Shown: positions 13,593-24,532 of the stretch, one piece after another
How positions within the stretch are numbered: the first letter of the stretch is position 1
Layout: every line of letters starts with the position of its first letter
Assembly (NCBI GenBank): GCA_032622095.1
Contig: CP136063.1
Location: 28,708,987 to 28,772,986 of the forward strand
From: Siphonodentalium dalli
Taxonomy: Eukaryota > Mollusca > Scaphopoda > Gadilida > Siphonodentaliidae
Length of the DNA stretch: 64,000 nt
Direction of reading: 5' to 3'
Notes under the pieces: model-generated
Told to the model about the DNA's origin: nothing
Database searches by the model: none
Seen by the model: only the letters and a program-made list of their open reading frames with translations
Made by a program: the position numbers and the translations under genes

Positions 13593-13766
13593 ATTTATCT
13601 GGCGGGTCCGATTGGTAAAATATAACATTTTGTACTAAATGTTTGAGAATGTTTTTTCTGGAATTACATCACTTGACCTACATTTGAAAAATCAATGTCA
13701 AATTTCAAAATAAATACACAAACAGTATAAAATGGAACAAGTTCCAAGCGCACCCGCCAGATAAAT
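13593..13766. mobile_element. Small MITE with 15-bp terminal inverted repeats
   Basis: 174-bp element bounded by ATTTATCTGGCGGGT and its exact complement ACCCGCCAGATAAAT. AT-rich interior without frames. No clear target-site duplication. Superfamily unassigned. Confidence 0.65.
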
Positions 13767-13775
13767 ACATGTTAG

Positions 13776-14310
13776 TTAAAAATGGATTATCTCTTTAAAT
13801 AACAAATTTTAAATAGTTGGGTGGGTATAAAATAATAGATATGAACTGAAGACCTATGTCCGGAAAAGCTTCTATCAATTAATATTGATTTTATTTCGAA
13901 TATTAAATCGGGCCCGTTTATGTTACTATTTTTTAGAACCGACCATTCGGACGAGACCGTATTGCGATATAGAGCACTGGGCTGTTCCTACGGCTGCGCA
14001 ACGAATGTCAAATGTCGCAGATTGGTTGTTTGTATTGTTTTGTTCCACAGATATAAGCGACAATGAGTATAATTAACGTTTATTTGTTACAAAATTGCAC
14101 AATATAATTTCTGGTCTCTGTTAACAGTAACCACTATTGTTCGTTAGCTGAACAAACACACCTTTTTAGACCAGAAAATATTCGAAATAAAATTAATATT
14201 AATCGATAGAAGCATTTCCGGACAGGAGTCTTCGATTCAAATCTAATATTTTATACCCCCCCCCCGGTAACTATATAATACACGTTTACAAAGAGATAAT
14301 CCACCTTTAA
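13776..14310. mobile_element. TTAA-flanked foldback element
   Basis: 535 bp with long imperfect inverted arms of about 125 bp each. TTAA stands at both ends (13776-13779 and 14307-14310). Termini after TTAA read AAATGGATTATCTCTT and, on the other strand, AGGTGGATTATCTCTT. Inner arms share TCCGGAAA, CTTCTATC and ATTTTATTTCGAATATT. The TTAA duplication points to piggyBac/Kolobok-type mobilisation. A solitary right-end-like copy is at about 38630-38652. Confidence 0.75.
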
Positions 14311-14351
14311 TTGGTTCCATTACAAGGCCTAAAAAATAAGGCCTAAAAAAT

Positions 14352-14534
14352 CGACTCGACGATTATTGGAAAGAACAGGAGGTTAGACTTGATTTCAAAG
14401 CCAAATTAGGGTTGACAAGTTCTCAGACGAGTCAGGCGTTAGATAGACTCAAAAATATAGGACCTGAATTTGGTGAATTCGGAGAACCAGACACAGAAGA
14501 CGTGGACATAGTGGCACAAGCCAGATTCCACTAA
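14352..14534 (+). other. 60-codon open fragment, unrecognised
   Basis: Open frame without ATG, from 14352 to TAA at 14532-14534, with protein-like composition (LDDYWKEQEVRLDFKAKLG, later EFGEPDTEDVDIVAQARFH). It sits between the TTAA foldback and the 3' end of a LINE, and may be an old exon or transposon-protein fragment. No domain recognised. Confidence 0.25.
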
Positions 14535-14537
14535 CAG

Positions 14538-16105
14538 CATAAGGTATCTATCTATCTATTGGTACTGGTCGACCCCCCATATATGGGTGTTATCACCAGG
14601 CGCAATCAGTGCAAGTTAGTGGAGAATAGAGTGATAGGGTGACAAGTTTGTCAGTTAAAAGAATATGTACAGATAAAAGCATTTTAAAAACAAAGGTTGC
14701 TGTCAGGTTCATGGTTGTAGCTAATAAGCTCTCCTCCTGAACTGGTCAGGGTCAGAGAGCTTGATCAGATCAGGCGGGAGTTGGTTCCAGAGTATAGCAG
14801 TTGATGGGAAGAATGAATGTCTAAAATAGTTTGGCCCAGTATGAATTCGACGATAAGTGTCAGCGTTGCTATATCTGCTGTGTCTGAGTGGTTTCTGAAG
14901 GTAATCTGGGATTGTAATATCTACTTGATTATGGACTATTTTACTGAAGAGGGATAATTTTGAGATGGTTCTTCTGTCCTCAAGGGGTTTCAGTTCTAAT
15001 TCTGTCCTCATTTTTGACAAACTTGAGAATCTTGAATAGTCATTAAAAATCCAACGGATGGCCCGATTTTGTACTCGTTCAATTTTAGTTATGTTTTCTG
15101 AGGTATGAGGGGACCAAATTGCAGCGGCATACTCTAACTTTTGTCTTTAGAACCATGGCCTGATAAGCTGCTTTCTTGAGTGCTTTATTTTGTGTTTTGA
15201 CATTCCTTTTTAAGAATCCCAGGGACTGATTTGCACTTAGAGTTGTTCGTTGTATGTGGGCATTAAATGAGATTGTTTGTGAGGTCGATTCCCAAATATC
15301 GCGCATTATTGACATGATCAAGTACTTGAGAGTGTAGGATGTAGTCCCAAATTATGGGTTTTGCTTTGCGGCTGACTGTGAGGACTTGACATTTTGGGGG
15401 GTTAAAGGCCATATCCCAATTTTGCTCCCATGTCTGTAGTTTGTTTAGGTCATTTTGTAATTGTTCGCAGTCTTTCGAGTTAGTTATTGTCATGTATAGT
15501 GCGGTGTCATCAGCAAATAAGCGTGTTTGAGCAGTATATGCATGTGGTTTGGTAAATCATTGATGTACACCAGGAACATCAGGGGCCCCAGGAGAGAGCC
15601 CTGGGGTACCCCAGATGTCACTGAGACATCAGAGGAGGCATCCCCCTCCAGGACAACAACTTGGGTTCTGTTGTTGATAAAGGCTCTGATCCAGTTTAAT
15701 GTGGTTCCACCAATGCCGTAATGTTCAAGTTTATAGAGCAATTTGCCATGGTTTACCTTGTCAAAGGCTTTATTGAAGTCAAGCAAGATAAGATCAGTCT
15801 GCTGTCCTGCAGCAAGGTGTCTCAAAAGATCATCAGCTAGTTGCACGAGTTGTGTTTCACATGATTTTCTTTCACTGAAGCCATGCTGCAGATCAGAGAG
15901 GATCTTATTTATTTTTTTTAGATGCTTCGTGATGTTGGATGCGATGATGTGCTCAGTTAGTTTGCAGATGATACAGGTAAGGGTGATCGGTCTATAATTT
16001 GCCGGGTTTGTTTTATCACCCTTCTTGTATACAGGAACCACCCTTTGTCCAGTCCTGTGGGAGGACACCTTCCTTCAAGGTCTTTTGAATAATGTAATGT
16101 AATGT
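14538..16105 (-). pseudogene. 5'-truncated LINE: reverse transcriptase and C-terminus
   Basis: Minus-strand non-LTR retrotransposon of Jockey/CR1-like style. Reverse-transcriptase blocks read in order from 16105 leftwards: GVLPQDW, then VVPVYKKGD...NYRPITL (about 16030-15980), [12 protein letters not shown], and [11 protein letters not shown]...YINDLP. The catalytic FADD box ([11 protein letters not shown]) is near 15490-15520 but lies in a shifted frame. Further downstream are WDMAFNPPKCQ and a C-terminal block with ILWNQLPPDLI (about 14790). Frameshifts near 16050, 15520 and 15300-15000 show it is dead. The 3' end lies left of 14560, where GGTCGACCAGTACCAAT is followed by a short GATA/ATAG-type tail, typical of CR1-like target-primed insertion. 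The endonuclease domain is absent. Confidence 0.9.
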
Positions 16106-17040
16106 ATCATTACCACACAAAGTCACACTCATAAATAGGGGCAACTCTTTAACTTTTGCTCCGCAGATTTGCATGGAAATCCACATTTAAAATTGGTCAC
16201 TTTACCTCCCCCATTGAATGCAGACAATAGCTCCCAATAGTAAGACTGTCTGAAATAGTGTTACTACACTGTATGATCCTGTATTCCGCGAATTGCTCAC
16301 TTGGTTCGTTTCACTTCGGTTGATGAAATCCCTGTCCCAATGTTGTATTTTCTGGACCACGTGATTTCTGATCCATCTTCCGGCCAGCTTGCCGTTGTCG
16401 GAAAAAAATAGTTTTGTTTGTCAAACGAACAATTTTAATCCATAATAATTTGAAGGTGACCCTCACAAACCTCTCATAACTTGGTTACCTGTCTATTGTC
16501 CACGGTGTTCTCGCCTATTCAAATGTTTTTAGGTCGGTGCACATCATCATTCTTCTGGACGAAACCTGACCGGTATTTTTTGATAAAAATGGTGGATTTG
16601 TTTACGTTAGAGTTAGACTAGTTAAACGTAAATTATTTCGAAACAAAGCATAATTGAAAAAAATTCGCCGGTCTTTGTCTCTTACGTCAGTATTGGGGCA
16701 GACATTGGTTTGTTTTTAAATTCCACAAGTGTCTCCAATTTCCTGCTCTAAATGCCAAAACGTTGTCAAAATATTTATACTCGCCAATTCGCACTAGCTA
16801 ATTTTTTTTAAGGATGACCAGCTGGGCACAGCCCAGCCGCGCATATGTTTCACAGCAACATATGCGCATGTCGTCCTTATACTAAGTTCGCTTTCGAACA
16901 TGGGTGCCGCCATCTTGAAATTGAATTGGGGGCACCGCCATTTTGAATTTGAGGGGCCGCCATCTTGAAACGTCATTGCAATTAAATTAAAACTACAAAA
17001 TGTTACTTTTCATATAGCCAACATAACATTATTCATTGCG
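16106..17040. other. Intergenic with triple GCCGCCATCTTG motif
   Basis: No gene recognised. At 16907-16980, three tandem imperfect ~30-bp repeats each carry (G/A)CCGCCAT(C/T)TTG, the complement of the YY1-type AAGATGGCGGC consensus. At about 16849-16868 GCGCATATG and CATATGCGC form a short hairpin, next to CTGGGCACAGCCCAG. Confidence 0.4.
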
Positions 17041-18607
17041 TTAAGGGGATGGCCAAGTCTGTTTCATAAAAAATGTCTGGAAACGGGCTGACAAAATTGG
17101 TATTTTTCACATAAAAGCAGACAGAAATAGATATAACAACATAGAGATAATATATAGAGCATATATCATTAAAGGAGGTGCCACGAATAGATGTGAGCTA
17201 AAAAGCTTTTTGTACCAGAAAAATGACTTTGAAACAGAGTATATCTGCAATATTATGTCATTGTTTGGCATTCAAATGTGAAAAACTATAACTTCAACAG
17301 TATCATTAGGCAGCCCATTATGATAAGTGACATACCGTTAAGAGCCAAGGAGCTATGCTTTAGATTAATGTTCACTGTATCGTTTGCAAAACGTCCGCTA
17401 AAACGTGTCAGTTTTTCTTGGGAGCCAGTCGCCATATTTCAATTGTAAACACATGTTCATGACGTTGTTGTCATTTTTTAATTCGCGGCAGGTACATGAA
17501 AATCGACCAGAAAAGCAATCCGATCCTGCAATCGGGCAAGTTTATGATATGAAATCGATGCTTTCAGTTTATTTAAGTTGTTGGAATTAATTTAGTTGCT
17601 TGATTACCCACGATTTATGAAGTTTTGTGCTGTTTACAGATGGAAATGTTGATATTTTATTTTTAGAATTACCAGTCTATAGTCGAAAGCGAGATTACAA
17701 GATGTCGTATTAGTACGCAAATCACATAAATAGAAAACTGACATGTTTCAGAATATTGTATTATTCTAAAATCAAATAGCCTATATAAAAACATATTTAT
17801 GAATAGGAAAGTACCGTATTCCGACGAAATATGTCATATTTTACGACGGACTCCTTGTGCGAGTTCACTTCCGGTCAATTCTATTTTGGTGCACTGGGAT
17901 AAACAACATTGTGTAGAAAAATACGTTTAATAACATTTGAATGTAAATTAATCGAGAAATTGTCGGTTATCAGGTACAATCATATTGCTTATAACCCATA
18001 TCTATTGATGGGCATAATCAAAAGCTTGATCCCATGCGCGATTGTCTATACTGATCGATTTCCATTCGTAATCGTATTCTAGTATTGACGGATGGGTTTG
18101 TTTGTAATCATGGCCGCCCCACCCCCATGGCTTGTGTATCGGCTATCGCAAAATAATGTTAGGATATTATGGTCTCCCATACCAAGAAAAATAGTTCCTA
18201 AGAATGTAAACAATGCAAATGGAGGACATTTTGCCATTATTCAGGATGACAGTACTATTTTCACTGGCAGGGTATTTGGGAAAGTTGTTGTTTTTCCTCA
18301 AAATGATGTCTCCTTGTCTCTAGCCAGATTCTTATAGGACCATTTTGACTGTTCAGTTTGTACAAAAAGTTAACCATTGGAACTGGAGAAACGCCGTTTG
18401 GGGACATGATTTTTTGTCACTCTACCGCGAGTAAATTCTAACAGCTATAATTTCTCTACTAATGACAAGATCTTTGTTTATTATTGATTATTATGTGTGA
18501 AAAATATGACGTTTATCCATTCTATGGCCGGTGAGTAATTATTGATCATCTGGAGGTAGGGTGCAATCCGCGGTGGCCATCTTGACCAGACTTTACCATC
18601 CCCTTAA
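17041..18607. mobile_element. TTAA-flanked DNA transposon, ~1.56 kb
   Basis: TTAA at 17041-17044 and 18604-18607 encloses termini GGGGATGGCCAAGTCTG (left) and GGGGATGGTAAAGTCTGG (right, reverse complement). The interior has no recognisable transposase. The longest frame (18092-18337, plus, 81 codons, from MGLFVIMAAPPPW) is not assignable. Probably a non-autonomous piggyBac- or Kolobok-type element. Confidence 0.7.
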
Positions 18608-19125
18608 GGCATTACATAGTTTATTGTTTGAACAATAATCATGACTTAAATCATAAATATTGTCGACCTGACTCAGGTTGCTATGCCATTCGGGAAATGT
18701 CGGAAATTTACTTAAAACTGCAAATTTTCCTTAGCGACCTCATGAAAACAACATAGGCATAATTCATATCGTAAATATCTTTAATGTTTATCATATAACT
18801 AAATAAACTTTTCTTTAGTTTAGTAAATTAGTAGAAGCATGTTCTGTAAACTTTTAGGTTACGTCATATGTTGTATCCAAAGCGACGTCATATTGGCACG
18901 CACATTTTCCTGCGAAAGTTATTGACGTTTTGACAGCGACGCGACATAGCACACAAAGAAGGCATGGTTCGCATTAGGTTTGGTTGGGTTGACGTTGTTT
19001 AATAGTGCATGGCGCCGAGTCCGCGCTGGTATACATGTAAATGTAGCTCCATGCAATTGTCATCAAACTGATCAAATCCCAACCTATAAAATCACTATAG
19101 AATCTATACAGGTACTGAGGTACGG
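18608..19125. other. Intergenic, nothing recognised
   Basis: AT-rich. The overlapping frames on both strands at 18974-19466 come mainly from the GC-rich 22-bp repeat to the right. Confidence 0.4.
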
Positions 19126-19152
19126 TACCCCGCTGGACAAAACAAGTGTCCA

Positions 19153-19326
19153 ATGCCACCGCGGTGTACTTGCCGTTCGGCCGCGGTGTCACTTTGTGGA
19201 ACCGCGGCTGAGCACCGCGGCCGAACGGCAAGTACACCGCGGCCGATGGGCAAGTACACCGCGGCCGATGGGCAAGTACACCGCGGCCGAACGGCAAGTA
19301 CACCGCGGCCGAACGGCAAGTACACG
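19153..19326. repeat. 22-bp CG-rich tandem repeat, left block
   Basis: Units of 22 bp built from AACGGCAAGTACACCGCGG plus CCG, with a GATGGGCAAGTAC variant. The first unit is inverted relative to the rest, giving a hairpin around TCACTTTGTGGAACC. Because 22 is not a multiple of 3 but has no stops in several frames, it opens long frames on both strands, which I regard as artefacts. Confidence 0.85.
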
Positions 19327-21734
19327 GGGTTAGATTCCTGGTTTGTATCGTCTTTTTTTCTCGAGTTTAAAACATGTTTTATTAGTAGAAATATACGAAG
19401 ATTAGTATTTTTAATTACAGGAAATTTAAATCCGTACATAATATCGGCTTTAAGGTCATTATGCAAATCACATTTATATTTAACCCAACTGTTTCAACGA
19501 TCTAACGTACCGGTAGATATTAATGGAACTTTGTTGTCAAATATAAAAAACTTTATGCGTCGATCCTGTGCATGCTAGCACGTCGACATACACCTGTCAA
19601 TCATCCAGGATTAGTTTGTGAGATTTTATTCTCTGCTTTAATTGGTTGGCTGTGGGAGGAGCTTACCGATATTTTGTTCTAATGTGGTATGCTTTGACAC
19701 CATTACCGAGATTTGGTAAATAAAATGATTCCCATGTTTTTATTAGAGTTGCTATTATTTTTGAAAAAAAATATGATCAAATGAGCATATTAAATAAAAG
19801 TGTTCTATTATCGATCCATATATGTGGCAAATCCATTGCCAAGTAAAAATTAACTGCCAGAAACTGAAAATACGTGACATTTTACACTTTTCATCGATCT
19901 ATAAGTCCACGGTATTTGCCACCAGAGGATGGACTGAATAAAGATTACACAAACAATGTCTATTGAAATTTTTTTTAGAATTGTGATGGGACACGTGTAT
20001 AAGGTCAAAAGGAATAATGCACACGTTTCCCCGAACGGACACCCCAAAATTAGGGGGTGGGCGGTAAGCTTTTCAATTCATTTAATGTTTTCCGTTTTAG
20101 TATGCATTAACAAGCTATTGAAAATACACCATTTATTGTATTCTCTACCAACATTCCTAAATATAAGAATTTAGTCATCATATTCAAATAAAAAATTTCA
20201 TGTTGACAAGTTTTGAAAACCACTAGCCCTGATCAGAAAATGCAGATAATTCGGGGAAAACCTCGCATGCACAAACAACCACGCGGTCAATGCGTCATGC
20301 ATGCGTTTATTACTGGTATAATTTATGTAGGAATCTGGATTTTAAAAACCAGACAGATATGACATATATTGACAAGTATAGTATCTCAACAAACATGCTT
20401 ACTGTAATAGAGTTTCGTAAATAAATAAACATTGGAATACACAGTGGCGCCGTATACACCAATAAAAAAAACGGAGAACCACGATTCTTTTGTTTTCGCA
20501 ACGGCAGTACATTCTCAGATATTCCCGTTTTGTTGAAGCGATGCGCTCTGGTGCCGTGTTTCCCAGAAAGCCGATTAATTTAGCACAATTCTAATGATCC
20601 CATGACCTCCCTCCCATATCCGATCTATTGCAAATTCACAAAAACGAATCACGTGGTCGCTTTTATTCAATGGATGTATAAACCATGCATGCCTCATTAA
20701 ATTTTTATTTTGTTATATATCCATTATAAAGTATTGTTTACGTATATTGCCACAAAAAATTGAGTGAAACCCTCGATTGGGAGGTTGATAACCGCCGTTA
20801 ATTTTGCGCACATCTGTACATCTCAAAATGCCAGGTGCACCCGAATTACAATTTATTATGTCAGCATTATTCAGAAACTGGGCGCGAGGAATGTAGCAAT
20901 GACATTGTTTGCTACATCGTAACTGTTTGAGCTAACATGATTGTGACATGTCACTTTCTCCTCGATATTCCCTTTCAAGTTTTATCAAAGGTCAATTGGC
21001 ATGCTGTCGCAGTTTTGTCTTTAAAGTAACCACAGTATTGAAAGGATTTGAATATTTAGGTTCATAAAATCTTCGCGGGAGAAAAATACCTGATCACGCA
21101 CAAACGCTCTTTATTGTTCATTCTGAAGACAATTCTGGCACAGATTTTTATACATTCAATGGACGGCAGTGAATTCCAAAAGGAGGTCCACATGGGTGGA
21201 TGTTGTCAGTATATAATTCAAACCAAATAATAGTTTTAATTAATGTAAAAAAAAATATATTTTAACAAGAGAAAACAACATCACAATAACAAATATTTCA
21301 ACATGGGCAAACAAACAGTTCAAAGTAGGATGCGACAATCCTTATTTTATAATCAGTCTTAAATGACAGCATAGTGATTCAATTCTCTCATGAATGAGGC
21401 TGCCACATGTGCACGACATTCCAATGCTTATTTCTCAAAAAGACACATGCTGCCAAATCTAGATGAAGTCTGTTGTCGGCAACATCACACTTCCGTGTCG
21501 CCTAATAATTATCAGCGGGAGCCTTTTCTAATCAGGATGGATTATGACACCTTGATTTTATGACAGTTTACTGGTGGGACGTTGACTACTTAAAAGATTA
21601 TCACACCTTGTCACCAGACAGATTAACCCTCAAACATATACACATGTAATAGATCGTCTGACGGACGGTATTTAGACAATGGCCTCAATCAAGCCTCATT
21701 TATGGTGCCCTCTTTGTGTTTTTCAACATCATTC
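19327..21734. other. AT-rich interior, no gene recognised
   Basis: About 2.4 kb between the two 22-bp repeat blocks. Only short frames without domain signal are seen. Scattered AATAAA and simple AT runs are not informative. Confidence 0.4.
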
Positions 21735-21985
21735 CAAGAACGGCAAGTACACCGCGGTCGAACGGCAAGTACACCGCGGTCGAACGGCAAGTACACCGCG
21801 GCCGAACGGCAAGTACACCGCGGCCGAACGGCAAGTACACCGCGGCCGAACGGCAAGTACACCGCGGCTGAACGGCAAGTACACCGCGGCTGAACGGCAA
21901 GTACACCGCGGCCGAACTGCAGTCAGCTGGTGGAGCCGCGGTGTTGTTGAAGTTCGGCCGCGGTGGCACCGCAAACCGCACCGCG
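21735..21985. repeat. 22-bp CG-rich tandem repeat, right block
   Basis: Eight to nine direct copies of the same AACGGCAAGTACACCGCGG unit, with GGTCG, GGCCG and GGCTG variants. It is followed by a degenerate section (GGAGCCGCGGTG, TTCGGCCGCGGTGG) that mirrors the hairpin-like part of the left block. Confidence 0.85.
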
Positions 21986-22016
21986 GTTAAATGGACACTT
22001 GTTTTGTCCAGCGGGG

Positions 22017-22630
22017 TAGGCCTACAAACAAATCATGTTCTTGGAAATTGAATGTTCTTCCTTACTTATATTCTAATGATTTGGGTTGTGATTTGAAATA
22101 AACAACCCAAATTATGAGGGGGTAAACCCAAGTTCTCACTCATAATAACCCCAATTTCCAACCAAGGCCAAGGGTTGTGGAGGCGAGTACAACTAATATT
22201 TCATCCAAATTGAGAATGGGCATATGTGCCAGTCAAAAAAATGGCCCAGGGAGCCACGATCGAAAGGCTGGAAGATACATGTATAATATGATAATTATGA
22301 GGTACAGACCCAACCCCCTACCACAAGCAACCAACTTCGTGTACGTAATTGGTTATAAGAAATATTTATAGTTAATTAAATCTTGACGTTCATATAAGTC
22401 AACACATATTAGTCTGAGTAGCGCAGGTCGTGACTGCACGGTCCTTTTTTACATGGATTTCAATGCCATAATTTCTTGTTGGCAAGAGTTATTCTTACTA
22501 AGTCATTCTACCCCTTGTGTAAACTGGCAATGATATAAACCTAGGATATTAATTTAAGAAGGCGTGATGGTGAGCAGAAGAAAAAAAATTGTAGAAAAAT
22601 GTGATATACGAAACTTTACCATCACCGTAA
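22017..22630. other. Intergenic, nothing recognised
   Basis: No frame, repeat or inverted repeat that can be supported. Confidence 0.35.
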
Positions 22631-22744
22631 CAGGGTTTCCACCAAGGGGAAATTAATGAGTCCGTATTGGGGAAACGCATAACGCGACAGGACGACCATG
22701 GTTTGTGTTGTCGGGCGAAAATTTTGTTATTTGACACTGAAAGG

Positions 22745-24523
22745 TAGTCCAAGTCTTCTCGTACTAAAACTAGCTAAGATTTTGGGATGGAGATGCTAGT
22801 GTTTAGTCCGAGTTCCAGGCCCATGCATTTCTATGACACGACTTAAGCGTTAAGTGACCCGCTCAAATAAAACCACAATTATATGAAATAAAATATCACA
22901 ATTGCTACAATAAACGGATAGTTTCCGCAGAAGACATGCTATTTGATCTGAAACCCACATCGGTTGTGAATTGAAAGCGGTAATTTAATGTGAAAAGAAA
23001 CTTTTGCCGCAGTGTTTACATATTTTTAAAAGTATGCGAACTCAGTTGACCTTGCGAACTGCGTTCGGCATTTTCCGGTGAAAATATTCCGTAGATTTTC
23101 AATCAACCACGCACGATGAATTCTCCTTTGTAATCGTAATTATACGTGACAATAAATAAATAAATACATAGATTAAATACATATTGAAGATATAAATGTA
23201 ATACATTAAATAAATTACGGGAATTATAACCATCTCACAGTTTAAAACAGTGTAAACACAATGACCATTAAAATATCATGGGGGCCGCCATTTTGTTTGT
23301 ATCAAAATTCGTCTCGGCCAAAACAAACACCGGACAATGCCGAAGTTCTTCGGAACCTGAGTTCGGCTTTCAGTTACTCTAGTGATCCAAATAATAGTAG
23401 GGGTCGGAATAATAGTAGGGGGTGGAAAATTTGCCAAATTTTAATAATAGTAGGGGTCGGAATAATAGTAGGGGGTGGAAATGTCAATGAAAAAGGAGAT
23501 CATTGAAGAACACTGATTTAATTATCAAACAAAAACTTATAATAAACACTCCTCGACCCAGCACGGACAACGTCTGGTTCTTGCAGAACCTTTTCAATGT
23601 CATTGATTTGAACGGAGAACACGTACTGCGTCAACACTTTTATACGAATTTTCAGTTCCAGCACAAGGCTCGAAAAAACCCGTACACCACAAGTTATTTG
23701 ACGGAGGTACGCGGAAGGTTTACTTTCATGCTATTAATTTTCTTTGGTCGAATCGGTCCACCAACTACTCAATTGTGTTCTAATTAAAGAAACTTTCAAA
23801 CGTGAGCCCCAGACGTTGATTAACTTCTTAGTTAATAACGCGTCAATTGTAAAAAAAACCAGACATAACGCGTTGTCACCTTTGTTCGCCTCACTGAACG
23901 ATAAACAATACCCGCAGAGGGGGGTCTGTCTATTGCAATAGGGTCGCACGAATTGCAAAATAGCGACACGTGCGAGGATGGAGTTACTTCCCATGGATCA
24001 AATCATTGATTATATTGCGATGCCAGACGGTTGCGCGAATTCTTTGAACGTATTCCGTTTCATGCATGCCATTTGATTAAAAACTACGAATAATGCGATC
24101 ATTCATGGAGTATGGGTGATCAAAATTAAATAATCATAGGGGCTTGAATTAGAATCGTAGGGGGTGGATTTTTTCTCCAAAATTAACAATCGTACGGGTA
24201 CGGTTATTCGGATCACTAGAGTAAGTAAACAAACAGAAAAAACAACGATGTTTGTGGCAATCAACCGGAATATTCTATGTGTAATTTAACATTAAAGTTA
24301 GATTATTATACACCATTATGACCATAAGATGTCACTCTTTCCGATGTATATAGCATCATGTATTGCTTTGTTAGGTAAATCGAGTAAAATACACCACAGA
24401 TTCCCGCCACAGATCCTGGGCGTAACTCGTGTCATAGAAATGCATGGGCATGGAACTCGGACTAAACACTAGCATCTCCATCCCAAAATCTTAGCTAGTT
24501 TTAGTACGAGAAGACTTGGACTA
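22745..24523. mobile_element. Mutator-like element copy 1 (with nested insertion)
   Basis: Long inverted termini of about 100 bp begin TAGTCCAAGTCTTCTCG and end CGAGAAGACTTGGACTA. A 9-bp direct repeat ACTGAAAGG flanks it (22736-22744 and 24524-24532). Without the nested insertion the element is 932 bp, exactly the length of copy 2 at 32907-33838. Long TIRs with a 9-bp duplication fit the MuDR/Mutator-like superfamily (Merlin is an alternative). No transposase, so non-autonomous. Confidence 0.85.
23377..24221. mobile_element. TA-flanked element nested in Mutator-like copy 1
   Basis: 845-bp insertion with termini CTCTAGTGATCCAAATAA and, on the other strand, CTCTAGTGATCCGAATAA, flanked by TA. 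Mutator-like copy 2 preserves the empty site (CAGTTAAGTAAAC), which proves the insertion boundaries. Inside the left end, AATAATAGTAGGGG(T/G)(C/T)GG is repeated. Frames at 23503-23787 (plus) and 23734-23994 (minus) resemble nothing I know. Confidence 0.85.
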
Positions 24524-24532
24524 ACTGAAAGG

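Larger units (their letters stand above)
19128..22016. mobile_element. Putative 2.9-kb element with inverted CCCCGCTGGACAAAAC ends
   Basis: The left end reads TA then CCCCGCTGGACAAAACAAG, and the right end is its complement followed by TA, so the two ends are an inverted pair with a possible TA duplication. Just inside each end lies a block of a CG-rich 22-bp repeat with CCGCGG. The interior (19.33-21.73 kb) is AT-rich, with no transposase seen. Alternatively the two blocks are two independent small elements inserted in opposite orientation. Confidence 0.5.

Noticed and set aside
18974..19578. Four overlapping frames of 109-141 codons on both strands
   Set aside because: All run through the stop-free CG-rich 22-bp repeat; the same protein-like repeats appear at 21679-21990. 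Repeat artefact.
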